Source: Pseudonocardia sp. DSM 110487 (GTDB lineage: Bacteria > Actinomycetota > Actinomycetes > Mycobacteriales > Pseudonocardiaceae). Taken from it: a stretch of 64,000 nucleotides of DNA. Below the pieces are notes generated by a model, which was given only the letters and a program-made list of their open reading frames with translations, was not told the DNA's origin and searched no databases. This document shows positions 52,004-60,717 of this stretch, in pieces. Location: positions 310,001-374,000 of the forward strand of contig NZ_CP080521.1 in the NCBI RefSeq assembly GCF_019468565.1, read 5' to 3'. The translations under genes were made by a program, and so were the position numbers. The first letter of the stretch is position 1. Each line of letters begins with the position of its first letter.

Positions 52004-52756
52004 TCAGGCGCCGAGGCGGGTGCGGCGGGCCGCTTCGTCCGGACGCCCGGCCAGCTCGCGGGCGTGGGCGATACCCAGGGGAGACATGGTGCCGGCGCCG
52101 AGCGCGACCGAGCGGACGCGCGCGGCCTTCACAACCATCGTCGTGATGGTCTCCACCTCGGTGGCGGTGGCGCCGAGCGCGACGATGCCGTGGTTGCCGA
52201 GCAGCACGAGCCGGGGCGCGACGCCGTCGCGGTCGAGCCGATCCCGGACGGCGGCGTGCACCGCCGTGCCGAGCGCGATGCCCGGCGCCGCGTAAGGCAC
52301 CCAGACCGGCTCGCCGAGCACCACCGCCTCGTCCGGGAAGAGCGGCGCCGACCACAGCTCCTCGGCCTCGCGCACGGCCAGCAGCCCGACGACCGCGGTC
52401 GGGTGCGTGTGCGCCACCCACGTGGCTCCCGCGGCGAGCGCCACGACGTGCACGAGCGTCTCGATCGAGGCCTTCGACCCGCCGCCCGCGGACAACAGCC
52501 GGGACAGCGTCTCCTGGTCGGTGCCACCCCGCTCCAGCACGTCGACGAGCTCGGGCAGCTCCCCGACGACGAAGTCGCCTGCCTCGGCGAGGTCCATCCG
52601 GGACCCGCTCGCCTTCACGACGAACCGGTCGTCGGACAGGCGGGTGGACGTGTTGCCCTCCGCGAGGACGACCAGGTCGGCTGCCGGGTCGCCGATCCGT
52701 CGGGTGAGCGCGACCAGCTCCGCCGGCACCTCGTCCGACCGCACCGCGAAGGTCAC
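52004..52756 (-). CDS. Class II aldolase/adducin-family protein
   Basis: 250 residues from GTG 52756, overlapping a permease stop by four bases. Class II aldolase motifs are present: EGNTSTRL (substrate phosphate/carboxylate loop), the zinc pair in WVAHTHPTAVVGLLAV, and the third His in LLGNHGIVALG. Members include fuculose- and rhamnulose-phosphate aldolases and sugar-acid epimerases, all zinc-dependent. As the last gene of a DeoR-headed rhamnose/ribose-type ABC operon it probably cleaves the imported sugar derivative; no sugar kinase is present in the operon. Confidence 0.85.
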   Translation of the reverse strand: MTFAVRSDEVPAELVALTRRIGDPAADLVVLAEGNTSTRLSDDRFVVKASGSRMDLAEAGDFVVGELPELVDVLERGGTDQETLSRLLSAGGGSKASIETLVHVVALAAGATWVAHTHPTAVVGLLAVREAEELWSAPLFPDEAVVLGEPVWVPYAAPGIALGTAVHAAVRDRLDRDGVAPRLVLLGNHGIVALGATATEVETITTMVVKAARVRSVALGAGTMSPLGIAHARELAGRPDEAARRTRLGA

Positions 52757-53826
52757 GAAAGTCTCCCGTATCGGCGCAGGGCAAGGGTGTTGAGCAGTGC
52801 GGACAGCACGAGCACCAGCCCGAGCGCGAGCAGCTGGTAGCGGCTGCCCTCCGCGCCCTCGGGGAACGCGAGCAGCATCCCGGCGTTCAGCCAGGTGATC
52901 AGCAGCGCGGCCACGAGCACTCCGCCGACCCGTCCTATCCCGCCTTGGATCGCGACGCCGCCCAGCACGGCCACGGTGATCGCGGGCAGCGCCATGCCGT
53001 TGCCGACGATGCCTGCGTCCGGTCGGGCGGAGGCGAACTGCGCGACGGTCACCACCGCCACCACGCCGGACAGCAGCCCCGAGATCACGAACGCCGTGAA
53101 GCGCGTGCGGGCCACGGGCTGCGTGGCGTACCCGGCGGCGATGTCGTTGGTGCCGACCGCGTAGAGCGCCCGGCCGTACGTCGAGCGCGACACGATCACC
53201 CAGGCCAGCACGGCGCAGGGCAGCATGATCGTGAACACGTGCGTCGGGATCGGCGGTAGCAGCGGGAGCTGGATGTTGCGGGTCAGGGAGTGCAGCGCGA
53301 CGACCGGCGGGGTCGAGATCGGGGCGTTCGCGTTGCTGATCAGCGCCAGCGAGCTGTAGGCGTAGTACGTGGCGAGCGTCGCGATCAGCGCCGGGAACCG
53401 CAGGTAGGCCACGAGCGCCCCGTTGACGGCTCCGAGCAGCGCGCCCACCACGATGCAGCCGGCGATCGCCGGGAGCAGCGGCCAGCCCCACACCCCGACC
53501 ATGAACCCGAACACCATGCCGGCGAGCGACACGATCGCGCCCACCGACAGGTCGATCCCGCCGCGGCCGGAGACGATCACGAACAGCTCCGCGACGGCCA
53601 GGAGCGCGAACGGCACCATCGACTCGAGCGCGTTGCCCAAGTAGCGCAGGTCGTACGGCGCCACGAGGTACCCGCCTGCGCCGAGCACCCGGAACCACAC
53701 GACCACCACGACCAGCAGCACAGCGAGCAGCACGATGCGCTCGGTCAGCCCGATCCGCAGCACCTTGGCCGCGAGCCCTTCGCCACGGGTGCGCTCCGCG
53801 GGCGGGACGGTTTCGATCTCGGTCAT
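52753..53826 (-). CDS. Ribose/rhamnose-type ABC permease, second
   Basis: 357 residues from ATG 53826, about nine to ten membrane segments. SGRGGIDLSVGAIVSLAGMV is the GIDLSVG motif of RbsC-type permeases, and GVAIQGGIGRVGGVLVAAL is the GGxGxxxGxxxGA motif. It overlaps the other permease by four bases. Two non-identical RbsC-like subunits indicate a heterodimeric pore, as in RhaP/RhaQ or LsrC/LsrD systems. Confidence 0.9.
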   Translation of the reverse strand: MTEIETVPPAERTRGEGLAAKVLRIGLTERIVLLAVLLVVVVVWFRVLGAGGYLVAPYDLRYLGNALESMVPFALLAVAELFVIVSGRGGIDLSVGAIVSLAGMVFGFMVGVWGWPLLPAIAGCIVVGALLGAVNGALVAYLRFPALIATLATYYAYSSLALISNANAPISTPPVVALHSLTRNIQLPLLPPIPTHVFTIMLPCAVLAWVIVSRSTYGRALYAVGTNDIAAGYATQPVARTRFTAFVISGLLSGVVAVVTVAQFASARPDAGIVGNGMALPAITVAVLGGVAIQGGIGRVGGVLVAALLITWLNAGMLLAFPEGAEGSRYQLLALGLVLVLSALLNTLALRRYGRLS

Positions 53827-54824
53827 CGGGCGCTCCTCCGCCGCTCGCGCAGCAGGTCGACCCCGACCGCCACGAGGATGAACAGGCCGATGAACAGCTG
53901 CGTGAGCTCCGACGGCCATGAGAGCAGCGTGACGGCGCTGGACACGGTGCCGACGAGCAGCGCGCCCAGCAGCGTGCCGAGTACGGTGCCGCGGCCGCCG
54001 ATGATGCTCGTGCCGCCGATCACCACCGCGGCGATCACCCGCAGCTCGAGCCCGGTGCCCACGTTCTGCTGCACCAGCCCGCCGCTGCCGATGAGGATGC
54101 AGGCAGCGAGTCCGACGCAGGCGCCGGTGAGCACGTACGCGCTGATCTGGCGTCGCCGCACCCGCACGCCCGCTAGCCTCGCTGCGAACGCGTCGCCGCC
54201 CACGGCGTACAGGTGCCGGCCGGTGGCCCAGAACCGCATGTAGCACCACATGCCGGCGGCTAGCACGAGCGTGAGCCACCAGGCCGTTGGCACGCCCAGC
54301 AGCTTGCCCTCCGCGCCGCCGCCGATCGGCGAGAGCGTGGCGGGCACGCCCGCCACCTGCTCGGTGCCGAAGATCTGCAGCGAGACGAACCGGTAGATGT
54401 TGAGCGTGCCGAACGTGACGATGATGGGGTGGATGCCGCCGTAGGCCACCAGCAGCCCGTTGACGGCACCGAGCACGAGCCCGATCACCACGGCGACGGC
54501 GACCGCAGGCAGGAACGGCAAACCGGAGTCGCGCAGCAGCAGCGCGATGACCACCATCACGACGGCGGCCTGGCTGCCCACCGAGACGTCGATCCCGGCG
54601 GTGACGATCACCGCCGTCATCCCGATCCCGACGAGCGCGATCGGCGCCACCGTGAACAGGATGTTCTGCAGGTTGCCGGTGGTGAGGAACGTGTCGGTGG
54701 AGAGCGTGAGCACCACCCACAGCAGGCCGACCACCGCGATGAGCGCGAGCTCCTGCCCCTCGATCGCCCGCACGCGCGGCCTGCGTCGGGCGGGCGCGGC
54801 AACGTCCTTCGTCAGGATGCTCAT
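53823..54824 (-). CDS. Ribose/rhamnose-type ABC permease, first
   Basis: 333 residues from ATG 54824. VTAGIDVSVGSQAAVVMVVI and GGTSIIGGRGTVLGTLLGAL are the RbsC-type motifs. An Arg/Ala-rich 20-residue cytoplasmic tail precedes the first helix. The stop overlaps the next permease and the start overlaps the ATPase stop. It pairs with the permease at 52753-53826 to form a heterodimer channel. Confidence 0.9.
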   Translation of the reverse strand: MSILTKDVAAPARRRPRVRAIEGQELALIAVVGLLWVVLTLSTDTFLTTGNLQNILFTVAPIALVGIGMTAVIVTAGIDVSVGSQAAVVMVVIALLLRDSGLPFLPAVAVAVVIGLVLGAVNGLLVAYGGIHPIIVTFGTLNIYRFVSLQIFGTEQVAGVPATLSPIGGGAEGKLLGVPTAWWLTLVLAAGMWCYMRFWATGRHLYAVGGDAFAARLAGVRVRRRQISAYVLTGACVGLAACILIGSGGLVQQNVGTGLELRVIAAVVIGGTSIIGGRGTVLGTLLGALLVGTVSSAVTLLSWPSELTQLFIGLFILVAVGVDLLRERRRSAR

Positions 54825-56326
54825 GCCGCGGCCTCGCCTTCGTCCCCCGCCGCGGCGGCGAGCACGTCGGCCTGGCTCGCGCCACGCTCGAACTCCCGCA
54901 CCACGGCGCCCTTGCGGACCACCAGCACCCGGTCCGCGAGCTGCAGCACCTCCGGCAGATCCGTCGAGATGACGAGAACGGCGCTCCCGCCGTCGGCCAG
55001 CTCGAGGACGAGCCGGTGGATCTCTTCCTTCGCCCCCACGTCGACGCCCTGCGTGGGTTCCTCGAGCACGAGCACGCGGGGTGCGCGGACGAGCTGGCGG
55101 GCGAGCACGACCTTCTGTTGGTTGCCGCCGGACAGCGCCCCGACGGCCGTGCCCACATCGGGGGCCTTGATCGAGATGCGGCGCAGGAAGTCTTCGGCGA
55201 TCGAGCGTTCCCGCCGCCGGTCGAACCAGAAGCCCAGCTTCGCCAGGTGGCGCAGGTGGCCGCTGGAGATGTTGAACGCGATCGACTTGTTCGCGAACAC
55301 ACCCTGCTGCTTGCGGTTGCCGGGCAGCATCGCGATCCCGGCGGCCGCGGCGTCCTGCGGCGAGTGCAGCCGGACCGCGCGGCCGTCCACCTGCACGGTG
55401 CCTGCGTCGGCGGGGCTCACCCCGTAGAGCGCGCGGGCGATCGTGTCGGTACCCGAGCCCACGAGGCCGTAGAGCGCCACCACCTCGGCGGGCCGCACCT
55501 GCAGGTCCAGGTCGGTGAACGCCCCCGTGCGGCCGAGCCGGGACACCGTGAGAACGGGTTCGCCGGTCGGGGCGGGCCGGTCGGCGGTGGCGGAGCCCAG
55601 CTCGTGGCCGACCATCAGCTCGGCCACCTGCCGCACGGTCAGCTCACTCGTCGGCCTGCTGGCGACCACCTCGCCGTCGCGCATCACGGTGACCCGGTCG
55701 CTGATCTGCGCCAGCTCGTCGAGCCGGTGGGAGATGTAGATGATCCCGACGCCGGCCGCCCGCAGGCTGCGGACCACGCCGAACAGCACGTCGATCTCCC
55801 GGTCGGTGAGGATCGCCGACGGCTCGTCGAGGATGAGGATCTTGGCCGAGTGCGCGAACGCCTTCGCGATCGACACGAGCTGCTGCTCGGCCACCGGCAG
55901 GTCGGCGACGCGGATGTCGCCCATCCGCGCGTCGAGGCCGATCTGCTCCAGCAGCTCGCCGACCCGGGTGCGTTGGGTGGCCCAGTCCACCCGCCCGTTC
56001 ACCCGTAGCTCCCGGCCGAGGAACACGTTCTCGGCCACCGTGAGCTCACCGAACAGGTGGGGCTCCTGGTAGACGGTGGCGATCCCCGCCTCCATGGCCT
56101 CCTGGGTGTTCCCGCCGGTGAGCGGGGTTCCGTCGATCTCCACGGTGCCCTCGTCGGCCACCTCGGCACCGGACACGATCTTGATCAGCGTGGACTTGCC
56201 GGCGCCGTTCTCGCCGACGAGGGCGTGCACCTCGCCGGCGAGAACGTCGAAGTCGACACCCCGCAGCGCCCGGACGCCGCCATAGCGCTTCAGGACGCCG
56301 CGCAGGTGCAGCAGGGTCTCACTCAT
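54821..56326 (-). CDS. Sugar ABC ATPase (RbsA/RhaT-like, two domains)
   Basis: 501 residues from ATG 56326. Domain 1 has Walker A GENGAGKST (about 39-47), a degenerate signature LPVAEQQLV and Walker B LILDEPSAIL. Domain 2 has the usual altered Walker A of the CUT2 class (GLVGSGTDT) and an intact signature LSGGNQQKV with Walker B LVLEEPTQGVD. Only the first site is expected to hydrolyse ATP fully. The start touches the receptor stop (TGATG). It energises the two permeases. Confidence 0.93.
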   Translation of the reverse strand: MSETLLHLRGVLKRYGGVRALRGVDFDVLAGEVHALVGENGAGKSTLIKIVSGAEVADEGTVEIDGTPLTGGNTQEAMEAGIATVYQEPHLFGELTVAENVFLGRELRVNGRVDWATQRTRVGELLEQIGLDARMGDIRVADLPVAEQQLVSIAKAFAHSAKILILDEPSAILTDREIDVLFGVVRSLRAAGVGIIYISHRLDELAQISDRVTVMRDGEVVASRPTSELTVRQVAELMVGHELGSATADRPAPTGEPVLTVSRLGRTGAFTDLDLQVRPAEVVALYGLVGSGTDTIARALYGVSPADAGTVQVDGRAVRLHSPQDAAAAGIAMLPGNRKQQGVFANKSIAFNISSGHLRHLAKLGFWFDRRRERSIAEDFLRRISIKAPDVGTAVGALSGGNQQKVVLARQLVRAPRVLVLEEPTQGVDVGAKEEIHRLVLELADGGSAVLVISTDLPEVLQLADRVLVVRKGAVVREFERGASQADVLAAAAGDEGEAAA

Positions 56327-57360
56327 CAGTACTGGTACTGGTCGACGTTGTCGGTGGTGATCCGCAGCGGGTCGCCCAGCAGCAGCGTCTTCGACCCCGC
56401 GTCCCACGCGACGGCCGGGAGCTCCGGGTTCACGTTGTTCGTCGCCTGGAACGGGGTGCCCGAGGCCACCTGCAGGCCGGCCCACGCGGTGAGGTAGCCG
56501 AGCTGCTCGACGTCCCACAGGATCGCCGCGGACGACGAGCCGTTCTCCAGGTACTGCTTCATCGACTGCGGCGTACCCAGCCCGGTCGTGAACACCTGCC
56601 CGACCTTGCCGGCCTCGGTGACGGCCTTCGCCACACCCGGCGCCGACGCCGTGCACTCGCCCACCAGACCAGTCAGGTCCGGGTGCGCGTTCATCAGGTC
56701 CTTGGCCATCGACACCGACTGCGCCTCGTCCTCGCCCGCGTACACGATGTCGACGATCTCGGCGTTCGGGTACTTCTCCGCGGTCACCTTCTTCTGGACC
56801 TCGATCCAGGAGTTGAGGTTCGCCGCGGTCTGCCCGCACGAGACGATCGCGTACTTGCCCTGGCCACCCATCGCCTCCAGCAGGGCGTCGGTGAGCGCAG
56901 TGCCGATGCCATCGGGGGAGGCCTGGTTCACGAACGCCTCGCGCACGGAGTTGGGCGCGTCGGTGTCGGCGGTCATGACCTTGATGCCGGCGTCGGCGGC
57001 CTCCTGGAGCACTGGTGCCATCGAGTCGGGGTCGTTCGGCGCAACGACGAGGACATCCACCCGCTGCTGGATCAGCGAGTTGACGATCTCGGTCTGGGCG
57101 CCCGGGTCGGCCGTCGAGGAACCCCGGTAGATCCACTCGATGCCGAGTTCCTGCGCGGCCTTCTGCCCGCCGGTGTTCATCGCCTCGAAGTAGGGGATGC
57201 CCTGCAGCTTGGGCACGAAGGCGACCTGCACCCGGTCCTCGCCGCCGCCGCCACCTCCGCCGCCGCTACCACCCCCGGGGTTCTGCTGGGTGCAGCCCGC
57301 GAGGGCAAGCACCCCCGCCGCTGCAACGGCCAGTGCCGCCGTGATGCGCCTGCTGAGCAT
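56326..57360 (-). CDS. Sugar-binding lipoprotein (RbsB/RhaS-like)
   Basis: 344 residues from ATG 57360, with GAAGGAG six bases ahead. A lipobox LAGC (Cys about 23) is followed by a linker containing a run of eight glycines. The periplasmic-binding-protein fold follows: FVPKLQGIPYFEAMNTGGQK, then SLIQQRVDVLVVAPNDPDSM. The closest recollected relatives are RhaS (rhamnose) and LsrB (autoinducer-2) receptors, both with two permeases, one ATPase and a DeoR-type regulator nearby. Rhamnose or a deoxysugar is a reasonable guess, not established here. Confidence 0.88.
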   Translation of the reverse strand: MLSRRITAALAVAAAGVLALAGCTQQNPGGGSGGGGGGGGEDRVQVAFVPKLQGIPYFEAMNTGGQKAAQELGIEWIYRGSSTADPGAQTEIVNSLIQQRVDVLVVAPNDPDSMAPVLQEAADAGIKVMTADTDAPNSVREAFVNQASPDGIGTALTDALLEAMGGQGKYAIVSCGQTAANLNSWIEVQKKVTAEKYPNAEIVDIVYAGEDEAQSVSMAKDLMNAHPDLTGLVGECTASAPGVAKAVTEAGKVGQVFTTGLGTPQSMKQYLENGSSSAAILWDVEQLGYLTAWAGLQVASGTPFQATNNVNPELPAVAWDAGSKTLLLGDPLRITTDNVDQYQY

Positions 57361-57386
57361 CGTCGCTCCTTCCTTCACGCCTGTGA

Positions 57387-58181
57387 TCAGGCGGACGTCT
57401 CGTGTGTGTCGTCGGCCGGCATTCGGTGGATCTTGACGCCCTGCTCGGCGAAGCCGGCGAGCGCGTCGGGCGCGGCCCCGTCGTCGGTGTACAGCCCGGT
57501 GATCCGCTGGGTGGGCACGAAGCTGTGCAGCGCGAACCGGCCGATCTTGGACGAGTCGAAGAGGCCGTAGACCTCGGTGCACGCGGCGGCCAGCCGGCGC
57601 TTCACCGTGGTCTCCTCGATGGAGAGCTCCATCAGGCCGTGCTCGCGGGACAGGCCGCGGATCCCGAAGAAGCCCATCGTCAGGCGGCCGCGGCTCATCA
57701 CCACGTCGCCGAAGTCGCCGACGAGCGACCACGACGAGCGCCGCAGCGTGCCGCCGGGGAGCACGACGGTGACCCCACTGTCGCTCAGCAGCTCGGCGGC
57801 GCGCAGGCCGTTGGTGACGACGATCAGGCTCCGGCGTCCGCGCAGCTCGTGCGCCAGGTGGAAGCAGGTCGTGCTGCAGTCAAGGGCGATCGCGGCGCCG
57901 TCGGGCACGATCGCGGCCGCGGCGCGCGCGATCGCGGCCTTCGCCGCCGTGCCGTGGCGCAGGCGCATCTCGAACGCGCCCTCGTCGGCCCCGTCGGCCG
58001 TGACGGCCCCGCCGCGCACCCGGGCCAGCAGGTGACGGCGCTCCAGCACCTCGAGGTCCTTGCGGATCGTCACCGCGGTGACCCCGAAGCGGCGGACGAG
58101 GTCGGCGACGCTCACCCGGCCGTCGACGTCGAGCAGGCGCAGCACCTCCTGCTGCCGCTCGTGCTCCGCGATGCCCGCCAC
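57387..58181 (-). CDS. DeoR-family regulator
   Basis: 264 residues from GTG 58181. The HTH is at residues 6-57 (HERQQEVLRLLDVDGRVSV, then RRFGVTAVTIRKDLEVLERR). The DeoR sensor domain has the ISDS-like sugar-phosphate site (IALDCSTTCFHLAHEL and VVTNGLRAAELL). It is the first gene of the minus-strand sugar operon, 26 bases before the receptor gene. DeoR repressors are usually released by the phosphorylated sugar. The inverted repeat AACCGCTAACGGTT at 58230-58243 upstream is a candidate operator. Confidence 0.92.
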   Translation of the reverse strand: MAGIAEHERQQEVLRLLDVDGRVSVADLVRRFGVTAVTIRKDLEVLERRHLLARVRGGAVTADGADEGAFEMRLRHGTAAKAAIARAAAAIVPDGAAIALDCSTTCFHLAHELRGRRSLIVVTNGLRAAELLSDSGVTVVLPGGTLRRSSWSLVGDFGDVVMSRGRLTMGFFGIRGLSREHGLMELSIEETTVKRRLAAACTEVYGLFDSSKIGRFALHSFVPTQRITGLYTDDGAAPDALAGFAEQGVKIHRMPADDTHETSA

Positions 58182-58229
58182 GGGCGAACCGTAAGAAGCG
58201 CCGCCGTAACCGTCAACGAACAGTTTGGT

Positions 58230-58243
58230 AACCGCTAACGGTT
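58230..58243. promoter_or_regulatory. Candidate operator for the DeoR operon
   Basis: AACCG-CTAA-CGGTT is a perfect 5-bp inverted repeat 48 bases upstream of the DeoR start. Related TAACCG and AACCG words occur at 58195-58212. It overlaps the last codons of the TRAP permease gene. The arms are short, so confidence is modest. Confidence 0.45.
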
Positions 58244-60208
58244 GGCTTTCGATTGGTTGTCAGCCGCTTTCCTTCGAAGGTGCACCAGGTGCACTCCGAT
58301 GCCGGCCAGCGCCGCCAGGACACCGATCCCGAGCGAGAGCGGCGCCATCACCAGCAGCGCGATCGCGGCCACCGCGAACAGGGCTCTCGCGGGCCGGCCG
58401 ACGGGACCGGCGAGCCACGCCCCGGTGACGACGGCCAGTGCGGCCACCGCTGCGGCGGACGCGAGCGCCGCGACCAGCACCGTTCCCGGGCCGCCCGCCA
58501 GCAGGAGCCCCACGCCCTGCGGGGACAGCACCGCGACGAACGGGACGAGGAACGCGGGCAGCGTGTACTTCCAGGTGAGCCACATCGTCCGGACCGGCCG
58601 CCCGCCGGTGATCGCCGAGGCCGCGAACGGCGAGAGCGCCGTCGGCGGGGACACCTCGGACAGCACCGAGTAATAGAAGATGAACATCGCCGCGGCGTAG
58701 GCGGGCACGCCCACGTTCTGCAGCGCGGGGCCGATGATCACCCACGAGATGATGAAGCTCGCCGTCACCGGCACCGCGAGCCCGAGCAGCACCACCGACA
58801 CGGCCGAGTAGACCGCCGTGAGCACGAGGCTCCCACCCGCGAGGGCCACGATGATCCCGGCCAGCTTCAGCCCGAGCCCGGTGAGCGTCATGACCCCGAC
58901 GATGATCCCGGCCACCGCCATCACCGCGATCACCGAGAGCGCACCGGTCGCGCCCGACGCGAGTGCGCCGCCGATGCGCCGCGGTGTCATCCACGCGCTG
59001 CGGTCGAGGAAGCTCAACACGAACGCGAGCGCCGTGGCGTAGACGACCGCGCGGAACGGCGTGAGGCCCAACGCCATGAACACGACGATCGCCACCAGCG
59101 AGCTGAAGTGGTAGCCGAACCGCAGCAGCAGTGCGCCCGCGGGCCGGACGTCGAGGTCGATCGCGTGGGTGCGGTATCGCCGGGCGTCCATCTCGACGGC
59201 GAGGATGATCCCCAGGTAGTACAGCAGGGTGGGGATCGTCGCCCAGATCAGCACCTGCAGGTAGGAGACGTTCAGCAGCTCGGCGATGATGAACGCCGCC
59301 GCGCCCAGCGTGGGCGGGGACAGAATCGCGCCGATGCCCGCCGCGGCCAGCACGGCGCCCCCGTGTTCCTTCGGGTAGCCGGCCTTGCGCAGCAGCGGCC
59401 ACGCCACCCCGCCCAGGGTCACAGTGGTGGCCACCCCTGAGCCCGACACCGTGCCGAGCAGGAACCCTGCGAGTGTGACGGTACGGCCGGGCCCTGCCCC
59501 GGACTGCCCGAACGCGGCGAAGGACAGGTCGATGAAGAACCGTGTGGCGCCGGACGCGGTGAGCACCGCGCCGTAGAGCGTGAACAGGATGATGTAGGTG
59601 GCCGCGACCTCCATCGGCACGCCGAACACGCCCTGGGTGCCCATCATGTTGTGGCCGACGAGGCGTTCCCAGCTGAAGGACGACGTGGCGAACGGGCCGG
59701 GGAAGTACGGGCCGAAGTAGGCGTAGGCGAGGAAGCCGACCACCACCAGCGGCACCACGAGCCCCACGGTGCGCCGCGCCGCCTCCAGCACCAGCAGGAT
59801 CGCGAGTGTGCCCATGACGACGTCGAGGTCGGTGGGCACCACGGCGCGGCGGAAGAACGAGTCCCAGTCCGCAACGATGTAGACGAACGGCACGAGCGCC
59901 ACCACGGCGAGCAGCCAGTCCAACAGGTGGGGGTTGTCGGTCGTCGCTCCTTGCGGACGCCCCCAGCCGCGGTAGACCAGGAACGTCATCGTCAGCCCCA
60001 CCGCGAGGAACGAGGGCAGGTACTGCTGCGCCGGCATCGGGTTGAACACCCACCACAGGCCGTACAGCGTGAGGATCGTGCCCAGCACCTGCACCACCCT
60101 CAGTGGCCACCCGGAGAGGTGCCGTGCCGGCTTCTCCGCCTCGTACTCGGCGAGCAGCGCCTCCTCGTCGACGGCGGGTGCCTCGTCGCCGTCCGGGCGT
60201 GTCGTCAT
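58235..60208 (-). CDS. Fused TRAP transporter permease (DctQM type, TAXI system)
   Basis: 657 residues from ATG 60208, about 17-18 membrane segments. The N-terminal third is the small (DctQ-like, four-helix) unit and the rest the large DctM-like unit with GFLLGTVSGSGVATTVTLGG, AGIGAILSPPTLGAAAFIIA and YYSVLSEVSPPTALSPFAAS. These are signatures of the TRAP-TAXI fused permease. It imports organic acids with a sodium or proton gradient, taking substrate from the TAXI receptor encoded upstream. The start abuts the DUF1850 gene by one base (TGATG). Confidence 0.94.
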   Translation of the reverse strand: MTTRPDGDEAPAVDEEALLAEYEAEKPARHLSGWPLRVVQVLGTILTLYGLWWVFNPMPAQQYLPSFLAVGLTMTFLVYRGWGRPQGATTDNPHLLDWLLAVVALVPFVYIVADWDSFFRRAVVPTDLDVVMGTLAILLVLEAARRTVGLVVPLVVVGFLAYAYFGPYFPGPFATSSFSWERLVGHNMMGTQGVFGVPMEVAATYIILFTLYGAVLTASGATRFFIDLSFAAFGQSGAGPGRTVTLAGFLLGTVSGSGVATTVTLGGVAWPLLRKAGYPKEHGGAVLAAAGIGAILSPPTLGAAAFIIAELLNVSYLQVLIWATIPTLLYYLGIILAVEMDARRYRTHAIDLDVRPAGALLLRFGYHFSSLVAIVVFMALGLTPFRAVVYATALAFVLSFLDRSAWMTPRRIGGALASGATGALSVIAVMAVAGIIVGVMTLTGLGLKLAGIIVALAGGSLVLTAVYSAVSVVLLGLAVPVTASFIISWVIIGPALQNVGVPAYAAAMFIFYYSVLSEVSPPTALSPFAASAITGGRPVRTMWLTWKYTLPAFLVPFVAVLSPQGVGLLLAGGPGTVLVAALASAAAVAALAVVTGAWLAGPVGRPARALFAVAAIALLVMAPLSLGIGVLAALAGIGVHLVHLRRKAADNQSKANR

Positions 60209-60717
60209 CAGCTCTCCTCGATGTCGAGCACCACGGTGACCCCGTCGGTGACCAGCGGCGGAAGGGGTACCGGTGCGTGCCCAGGCACGTGCAGTGTGCG
60301 CTCGCCGAGCGCCGTGGCGGCGATCGCCAGCTCGTCGAACACCGGGTGGTCACGCGGTTCGGCGAGCCAGCGCCTGCGGTCACCGCTCGGCGCACCGCGC
60401 ACCGGCCCGGGCACGGCGTAGTACTCCTCCAGCACCGCGAGTTGGTCGGCCGCCAGCTCGACGAGCCCGAACCGCCCGCCCTCCCGCACGTGGTAGCGCT
60501 CCTCGGCCACCGTCCCGTACACGGAGTTGCGGTAGCTCACGGCGAACTCCGGCGCAGGCAGCGGCACCCGCGTCAGCAGCGCTCCACCGCTGTCGCGCAC
60601 GGTGAGCGCGGGCCCGGGCGCCGCCCCGGCGCATCCCGACCCGAGCAGGGCCGCGGCGAGAATCGCCGCGCACACCGCCCGGTCAGCCCGTGGCCTGATC
60701 GAAGTAGGCCTTCGCAC
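60208..60717 (-). CDS. DUF1850 lipoprotein-like protein
   Basis: 169 residues from GTG 60717, with an Arg-rich n-region and a lipobox-like GSGC at about residue 29; GTG 60675 is an alternative start that would leave no basic n-region. The DUF1850 core is visible: FAVSYRNSVYGTVAEERYHV, DQLAVLEEYYAVPG and HVPGHAPVPLPPL. This family is found next to TRAP-TAXI permeases and is thought to assist them, but its role is unknown. The chosen start overlaps the receptor end by 35 bases. Confidence 0.78.
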   Translation of the reverse strand: MRRPTSIRPRADRAVCAAILAAALLGSGCAGAAPGPALTVRDSGGALLTRVPLPAPEFAVSYRNSVYGTVAEERYHVREGGRFGLVELAADQLAVLEEYYAVPGPVRGAPSGDRRRWLAEPRDHPVFDELAIAATALGERTLHVPGHAPVPLPPLVTDGVTVVLDIEES

